Below, in pieces: positions 1 to 9,944 of a stretch of 39,653 nt of DNA. This DNA is from Acidobacteriota bacterium (GTDB lineage Bacteria > Acidobacteriota > Blastocatellia > Pyrinomonadales > Pyrinomonadaceae), in NCBI GenBank assembly GCA_020200095.1, contig JAIVJJ010000005.1:1-39653 (forward strand), in the 5' to 3' direction. How positions within the stretch are numbered: position 1 is the first letter of the stretch; the number at the start of each line of letters is the position of its first letter. The position numbers and the translations under genes were made by a program. The notes under the pieces were generated by a model, which worked only from the letters and a program-made list of their open reading frames with translations, was not told where the DNA came from and did not search any database.

Positions 1-8
1 TTTTTAGA

Positions 9-674
9 ATGAAAAGAGTTTTTAGTTTCGCAATCGCAATTTTCGCAGTTGCAATCATTTGGTCACAGTTCGGCGTTGATGCTAACAATTTGAATATCGT
101 GGAAAAATTTGCTGCCCAAGCAAATGTTTCGCAAGACAACACGGCGGGAACTTACAGCTTTGACAAGAACCACAGCGCAATCGGTTTTCGTATCAAGCAT
201 ATGGGTTTGGTTGACGTTCCCGGTTATTTTCGAGATTTTACTGGCACAGTAAATTACGACCCGAAGGACATTGCAAAATCTTCGGTTGAATTCACCGCGC
301 AAATGACGAGCGTTGACACAGGTGTTGCGGGGCGAGACAAGCATTTGCGAACGGCGGATTTTTTCAAGGTTGAAAAATTTCCGACAATGACTTTTAAAAG
401 CACAAAGGTCGAAAAGAAAGGAAAAAATATGCTTGTTACCGGCGATTTGACGATGAAAGGCGTTACCAAACAAGTTTCATTTCCTTTTGAAATCGCGGGT
501 TTTTTAACCGATGCCAAAGGCGGAACAAAAATGGGCGTTACCGCAGAAACCGTGATTAACCGCCGCGATTTCGGCGTTAATTACGGCAACACGCTTCCAA
601 ACGGAGTCGCTGCATTGGGAGATGAGGTAAAAGTTAATCTACAAATCGAAGCGGCAATGAACAAAAAACCGTAG
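9..674 (+). CDS. YceI family periplasmic protein
   Basis: ORF with N-terminal signal segment and YceI-like pattern (YSFDKNHSAIGFRIKHMGLVDVPGYFRDFTGTV ... DFFKVEKFPTMTFKST ... INRRDFGVNYG). Confidence 0.92.
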   Translation: MKRVFSFAIAIFAVAIIWSQFGVDANNLNIVEKFAAQANVSQDNTAGTYSFDKNHSAIGFRIKHMGLVDVPGYFRDFTGTVNYDPKDIAKSSVEFTAQMTSVDTGVAGRDKHLRTADFFKVEKFPTMTFKSTKVEKKGKNMLVTGDLTMKGVTKQVSFPFEIAGFLTDAKGGTKMGVTAETVINRRDFGVNYGNTLPNGVAALGDEVKVNLQIEAAMNKKP

Positions 675-704
675 AGATTTTATAAATGTTTTTTTTTATA
701 AACG

Positions 705-728
705 ATGCCGCTCAACCCTGAGCGGCAT
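705..728 (+). terminator. Rho-independent terminator downstream of yceI
   Basis: Perfect 10-bp stem ATGCCGCTCA (705-714) / TGAGCGGCAT (719-728) with 4-nt loop, followed by TTTCTTTTTT. Confidence 0.85.
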
Positions 729-821
729 TTCTTTTTTGCGGCGATGAGGTTTGAGAGTAAATTATTTACGGTTTATGATGTAAGCAATTCACACAGAAAC
801 AAAGAAAATCGAGGAAGCATA

Positions 822-2120
822 ATGAACAATTCTTTTACGGCAAATTTAGCAGATGTTGATTCGCTTATTGCGGAAGCGATTAACGATGAAACAAAACGGC
901 AAGCAAGTGGTTTGGAGCTTATCGCGTCGGAAAATTTCGTCAGCGAAGCCGTTTTGCAGGCGATGGGTTCGGTTTTTACGAACAAATATGCCGAAGGTTA
1001 TCCGAAAAAGCGTTATTACGGCGGCTGCGAATTTGCCGACGTAGTTGAGCAGTTGGCGATTGACCGCGCGAAGGAAATTTTCGGGGCGGAACACGCCAAC
1101 GTCCAGCCGCATTCGGGAGCGCAGGCGAATATGGCTGTGTTTTTGGCGTCTTTGCAGCACGGCGATAAAATTTTGGGAATGAATCTTTCGCACGGCGGTC
1201 ATCTGACACACGGGCATCCGATGAATTTTTCGGGAATTAATTACGAGGTGTCCGATTACGGCGTGTCAAAAGAAACCGAGCAGATTGATTGCGAAGAGTT
1301 GCAAAAAATCGCCGAAGAAACGCGCCCCAAAATGATTATCTGCGGTGCGTCCGCCTATCCGCGCACGATTGATTTCCGACGTATCAGCGAAATCGCAAAA
1401 TCCGTCGGCGCAGTTGTAATGGCAGACATCGCGCACATTGCGGGTTTAGTTGCGGTTGGTCTCCATCCGTCGCCGCTGCCGCATTGCGAATTTGTAACGA
1501 CGACGACGCACAAAACTTTGCGCGGTCCGCGCGGCGGTTTGATTTTGTGCCGCGAAGAATTTGCTAAGGAGGTGAATAAATCTGTTTTTCCGGGTGTTCA
1601 AGGCGGACCGCTTGTTCACATCATCGCGGCAAAAGCCGTCGCGTTCGGCGAAGCATTACGGAAAGATTTCAAAACTTATCAGCAGCAAATTTTAAGTAAC
1701 GCACAAGCACTTGCTGATGAACTTAAAAATCAAGGTTTGCGCCTTGTTTCCGGTGGAACGGACAATCATTTGATTTTGGTTGACGTTTTTATGGACGGAA
1801 AAGGCATAACCGGAAAAGTTGCGGAAAAGGCTTTGGATACGGTTCATCTTACTGTCAACAAAAACATGATTCCGTTTGATACAAACTCGCCTTTTACCGC
1901 TTCGGGCATTCGTCTCGGAACGCCTGCACTAACGACGCGCGGAATGAAGGAAGCGGAAATGCACGTCATTGCTCAAATGATTGCTTCCGTTATCCGCGAG
2001 CCGGAATCGGAAGAAACGCAAACGAAAGTTAAAAAAGACGTGGCGGAATTGACCGAGAAATTTCCTCTCTACGCGCATCGTTTAAGTGAAGGGAAAAGCG
2101 AATCAATTTCGGCAAGCTAA
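822..2120 (+). CDS. glyA: Serine hydroxymethyltransferase
   Basis: [34 protein letters not shown] and PLP motif [17 protein letters not shown] at 822 preferred over the ORF-track start at 705 because conserved sequence begins there and 705 lies in the terminator stem. Confidence 0.97.
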   Translation: MNNSFTANLADVDSLIAEAINDETKRQASGLELIASENFVSEAVLQAMGSVFTNKYAEGYPKKRYYGGCEFADVVEQLAIDRAKEIFGAEHANVQPHSGAQANMAVFLASLQHGDKILGMNLSHGGHLTHGHPMNFSGINYEVSDYGVSKETEQIDCEELQKIAEETRPKMIICGASAYPRTIDFRRISEIAKSVGAVVMADIAHIAGLVAVGLHPSPLPHCEFVTTTTHKTLRGPRGGLILCREEFAKEVNKSVFPGVQGGPLVHIIAAKAVAFGEALRKDFKTYQQQILSNAQALADELKNQGLRLVSGGTDNHLILVDVFMDGKGITGKVAEKALDTVHLTVNKNMIPFDTNSPFTASGIRLGTPALTTRGMKEAEMHVIAQMIASVIREPESEETQTKVKKDVAELTEKFPLYAHRLSEGKSESISAS

Positions 2121-2126
2121 AACGAA

Positions 2127-2247
2127 TTAGCCACGAGCAAACACGAAATATCACGAAAAAAAGTCAAAGAAAACACTAAAAATTTGAAATAGAGAAAACA
2201 ATAATTTGCCTTCTAATTCGTGTTCTTTCGTGTTTGTTCGTGGCTAA
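2127..2247. repeat. Intergenic compound hairpin (CACGA-type, period 10)
   Basis: TTAGCCACGAGCAAACACGAA (2127-2147) pairs 20/21 with TTCGTGTTTGTTCGTGGCTAA (2227-2247); CACGA at 2132, 2142, 2152 and TCGTG at 2218, 2228, 2238, i.e. exact 10-nt period in both arms. Confidence 0.85.
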
Positions 2248-2262
2248 AATTTTCTAAACTAA

Positions 2263-3021
2263 ATGAGCAATTTATCCGACATCGGTTTTCCCGTGCAGAG
2301 CGACGAGGACGTAAATGTTTTGATTACCGAAACAATTAACCGCGTTGAAGCAATCAAATGTCCGCAAGGTTTTTATCTGAGATTTGCCGACGCTTCAGGC
2401 GCAGAGATTTATTTGCAGGGAAATAACAAACAGGAACTCATCGGTTTTAATCCGCATTTTGACGGCAAAAGCAGGAGAACGGTTGGTTTGACGCGGGCGA
2501 TTGAACGCGATTCGTCGGAACTCGACGGCGGTTTTTACGCTTGGGCAAATCCGACTGATGAAGACTTTGAAGTTTCCGGCGAATATCCTTTTGTTTTCGA
2601 CGTGCCTGATTTTCGTATGATTGAGAAAATCGAGTTTCCGCAAATTCGGGAAATCCAATTAACGGCTTTTGCTTCAAATGATTTTAAGATTTTCGCTGAT
2701 GAAAAAGAATATGACAGCAGTCAGGAAAGCGAATTAAAATACGCCTCAAAATCGTTTGTTCCAATTGGACTTTTTAATTTTGACGAAGAAAATTCGGAAA
2801 ATGTCCAGCCACCGCGTCCGATTGGTATGTTCGCGGGCGAAATAAAAGAGTTTGAATTAAAGACAAACGAGCTTTCAAATGAAAAATTTTACTGGTTTTT
2901 AGTGGAGACTTTGGGCGGCGAGACAGATGTTGTCGCAGATGCAAAATTAGTTCCAACCGAACCTAAAATCGGCGGCATTGTGAGCGGTCAGTTTTGGCTT
3001 TCGGGAAGAGTTATTGATTAA
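2263..3021 (+). CDS. Hypothetical protein
   Basis: 252-aa ORF between hairpin and convergent pseudouridine synthase gene; no family recognised. Confidence 0.75.
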   Translation: MSNLSDIGFPVQSDEDVNVLITETINRVEAIKCPQGFYLRFADASGAEIYLQGNNKQELIGFNPHFDGKSRRTVGLTRAIERDSSELDGGFYAWANPTDEDFEVSGEYPFVFDVPDFRMIEKIEFPQIREIQLTAFASNDFKIFADEKEYDSSQESELKYASKSFVPIGLFNFDEENSENVQPPRPIGMFAGEIKEFELKTNELSNEKFYWFLVETLGGETDVVADAKLVPTEPKIGGIVSGQFWLSGRVID

Positions 3022-3031
3022 CCGCAAGAAC

Positions 3032-4003
3032 TCACATTTCAGATTTTATTACTTGAAGAAAATCAGTTAATACAACTGGCAAAGGCGCGTAAAAATCCAT
3101 TTTCCCCTTCGTTTTCGGGTGCGTGAAACTTAGTTTCTCGGCGTGCAGAAAAGGACGATTTAATTCGGCGATCGCTTGACGAATTTTAACATTTGCCACG
3201 GTTTTATCGCGCCCTTCGTTATATGTTTCATCGCCGACAACCGGATGATTAATAAAGCTAAGATGAACGCGGATTTGATGCGTTCTGCCGGTTTTAATTT
3301 CGATATCGAGCAACGTAAATTTTTCAAATCTCTGCCGAACTCGCCACAAACTCAAGGCGTTTCGCCCGTCTTTCTGAACCGCCATTTTTACCGGATTTCG
3401 TTTGTCGCGTCCAATCCCGGCATCAATTTTTCCGGTGTTTTCCCGGGTCTCGCCGTGAACGAGCGCGACATAATTTTTATAAACTTCGCGGTTTCTGAAT
3501 TGTTCAGCAACCGCTTCGTGAACGCTTTCGCTTTTTGCAACGACAATTAAACCCGATGTGTTTTTATCAAGGCGATGAACGATTCCGACCCGAAAATACG
3601 ACTGCTGATATTCGATTGAAGATTGTTCAAAGTTAAAATGGTAAGCGATTGCGTTTGCAAGCGTTCCGCTTTTCACACCCGCGCCCGGATGCACGACCAT
3701 TCCGGCTTTTTTATTGACAACGGCGAGATGTTCGTCTTCGTAAATTATTTCGAGCGGAATGTTTTCCGGCTCGAAAGTTTCAACGGGCGCTTCGGTCAGT
3801 TCAACTTCAATCACATCATTTTGCCGAAGTTTATGTGAAGATTTTGCCGCACTTTCATTAACCAAAACATCGCCGTCATCAATCAGTTTTTTCAGCCGTG
3901 AGCGTGACCAATCCGCGATTTTTTCGGCAAGAAAAGCGTCGAGACGTTTTCCGGCATCTTCGATTTCGATTTGAAAATTTAGCGTTGAAGTTTCGTCGGA
4001 CAC
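3032..4003 (-). CDS. RluA family pseudouridine synthase (RluD-like)
   Basis: S4 domain at N-terminus (AGKRLDAFLAEKIADWSRSRLKKLIDDGDVLVN) and catalytic HRLDKNTSGLIVVAK; GRTHQIRVHL. Confidence 0.95.
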   Translation of the reverse strand: MSDETSTLNFQIEIEDAGKRLDAFLAEKIADWSRSRLKKLIDDGDVLVNESAAKSSHKLRQNDVIEVELTEAPVETFEPENIPLEIIYEDEHLAVVNKKAGMVVHPGAGVKSGTLANAIAYHFNFEQSSIEYQQSYFRVGIVHRLDKNTSGLIVVAKSESVHEAVAEQFRNREVYKNYVALVHGETRENTGKIDAGIGRDKRNPVKMAVQKDGRNALSLWRVRQRFEKFTLLDIEIKTGRTHQIRVHLSFINHPVVGDETYNEGRDKTVANVKIRQAIAELNRPFLHAEKLSFTHPKTKGKMDFYAPLPVVLTDFLQVIKSEM

Positions 4004-4023
4004 TTTTTATAAGAGAATAGAAT

Positions 4024-4110
4024 GCGGATAATGCGGATTAGGCAGATTCGTACGGATAAAAGATTTTATATTGCCACCTTTTTTATTTTTGATTTATCCG
4101 CGTCATCCGC
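4024..4110. repeat. Intergenic compound hairpin (GCGGAT-type, period 9)
   Basis: GCGGATAATGCGGATTAGGCAGATTCGTACGGAT on the left arm versus TTATCCGCGTCATCCGC (4094-4110) on the right arm; right arm overlaps the lgt stop codon. Confidence 0.65.
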
Positions 4111-4909
4111 GGTTTATTGCTTTACCCATTTTTCGCAAACGCCAAATCATAAATACAACCGCGCCTGCCGCGACAATCAAACTGATAATTTGCGAAGTCG
4201 AAAGTCCGGTTAAAGTCGTCAATCCAAATAAATCCCCGCGTGGGTCATCGCGGAAAAATTCGATTGTAAAACGCACGATTGAATAAATAATGCCGTAAGC
4301 AATCAAAATTTGCCCATCAAAGCGTTTGCGTTTGTGCAGATAAACCAAAATACCGAAAACGGCGAGCATCACAAAAGATTCGTAGAGCTGTGTCGGATGC
4401 AAATGCAATGCGTCGCCCGCCGAATCATAAATCGGAACGCCCGTGTTTTCGTGTCCTAATTCGGTAAAATGCACACCCCACGGCAGATTCGTGGGTTTTC
4501 CCCAACAGCAGCCGGCGGAAAAACAGCCTTGTCGCCCGAAAAATTGTCCGAGCGCAACGCCGGGCGCGAAACAGTCGGCGACTTTCCAAAAACTCAATTT
4601 GTAATAACGAATCAGAAAAACAAGTGTGAAAAGTCCGCCTAAGAATCCGCCGTAAAAAACGCCGCCTGAACGCAAAAAATCCAGCGAGAAAAAATTAACA
4701 CCTTCTTCAGTGAAAAGCATTAAAATTTTTGAACCCACTAAACCGCCGACAATTGTCCACAAACCCAAATCGTAAATGCGCTCGCGCGGCAAGCCATCGC
4801 GTGCGCCGAGTCGGGCTGCGATAAACAATGCAAGCAGCAAACCGATTGCGAGCAAAACGCCGTAGGTGTTTATCGGGAAATTACCGATGCGGAAAAGTTC
4901 TGGATACAT
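4103..4909 (-). CDS. lgt: Prolipoprotein diacylglyceryl transferase
   Basis: Membrane protein with Lgt motifs (GLVGSKILM, FFGRQGCFSAGCCWGKPTNLPWGVHF, HPTQLYES). Confidence 0.95.
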   Translation of the reverse strand: MYPELFRIGNFPINTYGVLLAIGLLLALFIAARLGARDGLPRERIYDLGLWTIVGGLVGSKILMLFTEEGVNFFSLDFLRSGGVFYGGFLGGLFTLVFLIRYYKLSFWKVADCFAPGVALGQFFGRQGCFSAGCCWGKPTNLPWGVHFTELGHENTGVPIYDSAGDALHLHPTQLYESFVMLAVFGILVYLHKRKRFDGQILIAYGIIYSIVRFTIEFFRDDPRGDLFGLTTLTGLSTSQIISLIVAAGAVVFMIWRLRKMGKAINRG

Positions 4910-4979
4910 CTATTGTTTAATTGACAGCGGCTATTGTTAGGTTCCGTTGAACATTTTGTAATGCTAAATCTTTCAAAAA

Positions 4980-5681
4980 TTACTCGCCTGCCGATTGCGC
5001 TCTCGCTTTGCCCACTTGAACACGCGCTGGGCGAAGTAATTTATCGCCGAATTTGTAGCCGCGCGAGTATTCTGCCGTAATTTTGCCGTCATCGTCCGCG
5101 TCGGTTTCGACCATATCAATCGCTTCGTGAAGTTCAGGATTAAATTCCGCGCCGGTGGTCGGAACGGCTTCGACGCCAACATTCACAAGCGCTTGTTCAA
5201 ACGAACGCGCCGTGCCTTTGACGCCCTCAAGTAAATGTTCAAAAGATGAATCTTTTTCGCTTGCGTCAATCGCTAAATTTAAATTGTCCAAAACGGGAAG
5301 CAGCGCTGTTAAAAAATTAAATTGACCTTGCTTGGCGCGGTCTTCCAGAGTTTTCTGCATCCGCGTGCGCATTTCCTGCGTCTCGCGTTCCATCTGTTTT
5401 TTTATCTCGTCGAATTTCGCCTGCACGCCGACGAGTTTCGCTTCGGCGGATTCGCGCCTGGTTCGTTCGTCTTTTAGCTCATTTTCCAGTTTGATAACTT
5501 CCGGCGATTTTTGCTTTTCTTTTTTTTCATCTTTCACGTCAATTTTTACGCGCTCGCCCGATTCGTTGAAACGGCGTTTGTCGCTAACGGGAATTTCCTG
5601 CGTGTCCATTTCGTTTTCTTCAAAAATTTCTTCTTCGTTAAAATCTTGTTCACTCATCTTTTTTTTACTAAACCAACTCAT
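4980..5681 (-). CDS. grpE: Nucleotide exchange factor GrpE
   Basis: Coiled-coil N-terminus and GrpE C-terminal motif (FLTALLPVLDNLNLAIDAS ... VEAVPTTGAEFNPELHEAI ... EYSRGYKFGDKLLRPARVQVGK). Confidence 0.94.
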   Translation of the reverse strand: MSWFSKKKMSEQDFNEEEIFEENEMDTQEIPVSDKRRFNESGERVKIDVKDEKKEKQKSPEVIKLENELKDERTRRESAEAKLVGVQAKFDEIKKQMERETQEMRTRMQKTLEDRAKQGQFNFLTALLPVLDNLNLAIDASEKDSSFEHLLEGVKGTARSFEQALVNVGVEAVPTTGAEFNPELHEAIDMVETDADDDGKITAEYSRGYKFGDKLLRPARVQVGKARAQSAGE

Positions 5682-5741
5682 AAATTTTGATAAATAATAA
5701 CCTGCTAAAAATCTAGTCTAGCAAACATTTATCGTTAAGAG

Positions 5742-5824
5742 AATTTACAGAGATAAAGGAGATAGACAGGGATAAAAACAATTGCTTTAAAAAATCCCTT
5801 TCTTCTCCTTCATCTCTGTAAATT
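5742..5824. repeat. Intergenic compound hairpin between clpB and grpE
   Basis: AATTTACAGAGATAAAGGAGATAGACAGGGAT (5742-5773) is the imperfect reverse complement of ATCCCTTTCTTCTCCTTCATCTCTGTAAATT (5794-5824). Confidence 0.75.
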
Positions 5825-5829
5825 AATTC

Positions 5830-6655
5830 TTACGCCGAAGCCGTCGCCGCTTCCGGCGTAAATTTCATCGCGTCGCCGTCAGCCGAAACGCGCACGGTTT
5901 GCCCCGCAGTAATCTCGCCGTTTAAGAGTTTCACCGCCAGCGCGTTTTGAATCAGCGACTGAATCGCGCGTTTCAAAGGTCGCGCGCCGTATGCCGGGTC
6001 ATAGCCCTCACGCACAAGCAAATCTTTCGCCGAATCGTCCAGCACGATTGTGATTCCGCGTTCCGCCAGCATTTGCCGCAGGCGTTCAAGCTGAACGTCA
6101 ATGATTCGCGCGATTTGGTCTTTTCCTAATTGTTTGAAAACAACAATATCATCAATACGGTTCAAAAATTCAGGCTTGAAATAGTCGCGCAAAACTTGCA
6201 CGACCGCTTCTTTCCTCTGCGTTTCGTCTTCACCGACGGCTTGGATTTCACGCGAGCCTAGATTGCTCGTCATAATCAAAACCGTGTTTTTGAAATCTAC
6301 GGTTCTGCCTTTTGAATCGGTCAAGCGCCCGTCGTCAAGAATTTGCAGCAAAACATTAAAAACATCAGGGTGCGCTTTTTCGATTTCGTCAAACAAAACC
6401 ACTGAATAAGGGCGACGGCGCACGGCTTCGGTTAATTGCCCGCCTTCGTCGTAACCGACGTATCCGGGCGGCGCGCCAATCATCCGCGCGACGGCGTGTT
6501 TTTCCATATATTCCGACATATCGAGCCGAACAATCGCCCGTTCGTCGTCGAAAAGAAATTCGGCTAACGCTTTTGCCGTTTCGGTTTTGCCGACGCCGGT
6601 CGGACCTAAGAAAATAAACGAACCAACCGGACGATTCGGGTCCTCGATTTTGATT
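5830..6655 (-). pseudogene. clpB: ClpB C-terminal fragment (NBD2 Walker A onward), out of frame with the N-terminal fragment
   Basis: Frame reads [36 protein letters not shown]... then [55 protein letters not shown]...; ORF track starts it only at the internal Met at 6519. Confidence 0.85.
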
Positions 6656-7958
6656 TCTCGTCCGTCTCGCGCAAAAGCGCCTGACGCTCGATTTCAAGCT
6701 GCAAAATCTCGCGCTCAAGTTCGTCAATTTCCTGCGGCAAGCTGTCAATTTCTATTCGCAATTTCGACGCGGCTTCGTCAATCAAGTCAATGGCTTTATC
6801 GGGCAGAAATCTATCGGTAATATAACGATTCGACAAAGTTGCCGCCGCAACAATAGCCGAATCTTTAATGCGAACGCCGTGATGAACTTCGTAGCGTTCT
6901 TTCAAACCGCGAAGAATTGCAATCGTATCTTCAACATTCGGCTCGCCGACATAAACTTGTTGAAAGCGACGCTCTAACGCTTTATCTTTTTCAATATATT
7001 TTTGAAATTCGTTAAGTGTCGTCGCACCCACACAGCGCAAAGTTCCGCGCGCCAGCGCCGGTTTCAGCATATTCGACGCATCAATCGCGCCTTCCGACGC
7101 GCCCGCGCCGACGAGTGTGTGAAGCTCATCAATAAACAAAATAATTTGCCCGTCCGATTTTTCGATTTCCTTCAAAACCGCCTTCAGACGGTCTTCAAAT
7201 TCGCCGCGATATTTTGCGCCCGCAAGCATCGAACCCAAATCAAGACCAACAAGCTTTTTATTTTTTAAAGTTTCGGGAACATCACCGGAAACAATTCTTT
7301 GCGCCAATCCTTCAACAATCGCCGTTTTACCAACGCCCGGTTCGCCGATTAAAACTGGATTGTTTTTCGTTCTTCTGGACAAAACCTGAATTGTTCGGCG
7401 AATCTCGTCGTCTCGCCCGATTACCGGGTCGAGTTTTCCTTTTCTCGCCCGTTCGGTCAAATCCGTCGCGTATTTTTCCAGCGCCTGAAAATTTTCCTCG
7501 GCATTTTGGTCGGTGATGCGCGAGCCGCCGCGCATATCTTCGACGACTTTCACTAAATCTTCTTTCGTAACGCCGTTTGAGCGCAAAATTCTGCCCGCGT
7601 CGCCCGTTTTTTCATCAACAATTGCCAGAAGAAGGTGCTCGGTTGAAAGGTATTCGTCCTGCATCCGTTCGGCTTCTTTCTGCGCGTTTTGAAAAATCGT
7701 GTTGATACGCGAAGAAAAATACTGCTGCCCGCCTGAAACTTTCGGAAATTTCGCAATCGCCGCTTCGGTTTCGGTTAAAACGGCGGGAACTTGCACGCCG
7801 ATTTTTCCCAAAACGGGACGCACGACACCTTCTTTTTGCTCGAGCATCGAAGCCAGAAGATGTTCTGGCTCGACCTGCTGGTTTTGATTTTTTTCGGCAA
7901 GTTCGACGCCTGATTGCACCGCTTCCTGTCCGCGAATCGTAAATCTGTCAAATCTCAT
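6606..7958 (-). pseudogene. clpB: ClpB N-terminal fragment (N domain, NBD1, start of middle domain) ending in frameshifted tail
   Basis: [27 protein letters not shown]... [18 protein letters not shown] ... [25 protein letters not shown] then non-ClpB tail [15 protein letters not shown] at 7958 preferred over the ORF-track start at 8000, which lies in a hairpin. Confidence 0.85.
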
Positions 7959-7970
7959 TTCTTTTAGTAA

Positions 7971-8013
7971 TGAACAATGAAGGGTGAATTTTTCACTCAC
8001 CGTTCATTGTTCA
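7971..8013. repeat. Intergenic hairpin (GTGAACAATGAA type) between hsp20 and clpB
   Basis: TGAACAATGAAGGGTGA (7971-7987) pairs with TCACCGTTCATTGTTCA (7997-8013) with one mismatch. Confidence 0.75.
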
Positions 8014-8022
8014 CAGTTAAAA

Positions 8023-8538
8023 TTATCCTTTGGCTGTATTTGATTTTTCTTCCGTTTGTTTTGCGTTCGTTTCAATCGTTTTCGGTTGTGAACTGCTTCC
8101 GGCTTTGATTTCGATGCGGCGCGGTTTGGCTTCTTCGCGTTTCGCTAACGTCAATCGAAGCACGCCGTTTTCAAATTCGGCGTTCGCGTTTTCGCTCGAA
8201 ACCGTCACCGGCAATGTGAACGAACGAGTGAACGAGCCATAGCTGCGTTCGACCCGGTGAAAATTATCGCTCTCGTCTTTCTTCTCGAATTTGCGCTCGC
8301 CGCGCAAGGTCAGCACGTTGTTTTCAATCGAGATGTTCACGTCTTCCGGCTTCATTCCGGGCAGTTCCGCTTCGAGAACGATTTCGTTTTGGTTCTCGAA
8401 AATATCAACCTGCGGACTCCACGCGCCACGCATCAAATCATTTTCTCCGCCGCGCGAAAAGTTCGACGCAAAAAGGCGATTTACTTCGTCCTGTAAGCTG
8501 CGCATTTCATAAAAAGGATCATATTTAACAATGTTCAT
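8023..8538 (-). CDS. Hsp20/alpha-crystallin small heat-shock protein
   Basis: MNIVKYDPFYEMRSLQDEVNRLF ... WSPQVDIFENQNEIVLEAELPGMKPEDVNISIENNVLTLRGERK; Shine-Dalgarno GGAGGT (8546-8551) supports ATG at 8538. Confidence 0.95.
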   Translation of the reverse strand: MNIVKYDPFYEMRSLQDEVNRLFASNFSRGGENDLMRGAWSPQVDIFENQNEIVLEAELPGMKPEDVNISIENNVLTLRGERKFEKKDESDNFHRVERSYGSFTRSFTLPVTVSSENANAEFENGVLRLTLAKREEAKPRRIEIKAGSSSQPKTIETNAKQTEEKSNTAKG

Positions 8539-8618
8539 TGTAGTTACCTCCACAATAAAATTTCTATAAATTTATGCTAAACAAGACTTTCGAAACTTCG
8601 CTTGCTTAGTCTGATACA

Positions 8619-8648
8619 ATAATAAAATATGAGTGCCATCTTGTCAAG
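8619..8648 (-). promoter_or_regulatory. Predicted hsp20 promoter overlapped by a degenerate HAIR-like inverted repeat
   Basis: On minus strand: TTGACA (8647-8642), 17-nt spacer, TATTAT (8624-8619); CTTGACA-N7-ACTCATA (8648-8628) resembles HspR/HAIR CTTGAGT-N7-ACTCAAG (10 of 14 positions). Confidence 0.5.
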
Positions 8649-8834
8649 TCTTTTTAGAAAATTTTTTGATGAATAATTAACTTTTTTGATTTTTTAGATG
8701 ACACTTATCGGCGTGTTCAGGTATATTTAGCTACGCAAGTTTTGTTATTAAAACTATTTAACCACAGCAAATTGAAAGCCGAAAAATTTTAATTTTCGTC
8801 TGTCTGCCCTGCGGTTTAATTTCTTTCAAAAAAA

Positions 8835-9944
8835 ATGAAAATTCTTCGTGAAATTTTATCTCCGTTAATCGCAGTCATCGCGGCATTTATTGTTGGCGGC
8901 ATAATTGTTTTGCTGATTGGCGACAATCCGTTTGAAACTTACAGTTTGTTGCTTGCCAATTCGTTTGGGTCGGCAAAAGACATCGGCTACACGCTTTTTT
9001 ACGCGACACCTTTGATTTTTACAGGTTTGGCTGTCGCTGTCGCGTTTCGCTGCGGGCTATTAAACATTGGCGCGGAGGGTCAGCTTTATGTCGCATCGTT
9101 CGCGGCTGCTTGGGTTGGTATCACATTTGGCGGAACAATCGTCAAAATTATGGAAGGCGGTCAGCCGAAAGATGTTGATTGGTCTTGGATGAGCCTTCCG
9201 GCAACTCTGCTCGTTCCGCTTTGCATTTTGGCAGCGGTTGTCGCTGGCGGAATTTGGGGCGCGATTCCGGGAATCCTGAAAGCGAAATTTGGCTCGCACG
9301 AAGTTATCAATACAATAATGCTTAACTTTATCGCCGTTGCTTTGGTGGGTTATCTTACGCAGTATCATTACAAAGCCCCGGGACCTATTTTACAAACCGC
9401 ACCAATTGGCGAAGCCGCGTATATACCGCAACTCAACCAATTTCTACCGTTTATACCGAAAGATGTACCGCTTAACATCGCGTTTTTGCTGGCGATTTTG
9501 ATGTGCGTTGTGGTTTATGTCTTTCTGTGGAAAACAAAATGGGGTTTTGAACTTCGCGCCGTCGGAGAAAACCCTTCGGCAGCCGAATACGGCGGAATTT
9601 CGCCGCAAAAGCAAATTATAATCGCAATGACAATTTCCGGCGCTCTCGCGGGAATGGCTGCCATCGGTGAAGTTTTGGGTTATCGCCGTCATCACGAAGA
9701 AGGTTTCTCGGCTGAGTGGGGATTTTTGGGAATTGCGGTTGCGCTTTTAGGTAGAAACCATCCGCTCGGAGTTTTCGTCGCGGCTTTGTTTTTCGCGGTT
9801 TTGCAGCGCGGCGAAATTTTCGTTGACGCCTTTACGCCACGAGTTTCGAAGGATATTGGTTGGGTTTTGCAGGCGATTATTATTTTGTTTGTCGCCTGTC
9901 TCCAGATTTATTCAAAAACAACCAGAACTAAAGGAAAAGTATGA
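8835..9944 (+). CDS. ABC transporter permease (nucleoside-type, NupP/YufP-like)
   Basis: Multi-TM protein with FRCGLLNIGAEGQLYVASFAAAWVG and FGSHEVINTIMLNFIA typical of nucleoside/BMP-type ABC permeases. Confidence 0.88.
   Translation: MKILREILSPLIAVIAAFIVGGIIVLLIGDNPFETYSLLLANSFGSAKDIGYTLFYATPLIFTGLAVAVAFRCGLLNIGAEGQLYVASFAAAWVGITFGGTIVKIMEGGQPKDVDWSWMSLPATLLVPLCILAAVVAGGIWGAIPGILKAKFGSHEVINTIMLNFIAVALVGYLTQYHYKAPGPILQTAPIGEAAYIPQLNQFLPFIPKDVPLNIAFLLAILMCVVVYVFLWKTKWGFELRAVGENPSAAEYGGISPQKQIIIAMTISGALAGMAAIGEVLGYRRHHEEGFSAEWGFLGIAVALLGRNHPLGVFVAALFFAVLQRGEIFVDAFTPRVSKDIGWVLQAIIILFVACLQIYSKTTRTKGKV

Noticed and set aside
2127-2247. Regular short repeats as a CRISPR array
   Set aside because: Units are only 5-10 nt, arms are inverted copies, there are no uniform spacers and no cas genes in the window.
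6600-6670. clpB split explained by an intein, intron or insertion element
   Set aside because: Nothing is inserted; the two reading frames abut and expected ClpB sequence is missing, so it is a deletion or assembly loss.
6389-6748. ORF 6389-6748 (119 aa, minus) as a gene
   Set aside because: It is the third frame across the clpB fragments ([26 protein letters not shown]) with Arg-rich out-of-frame composition.
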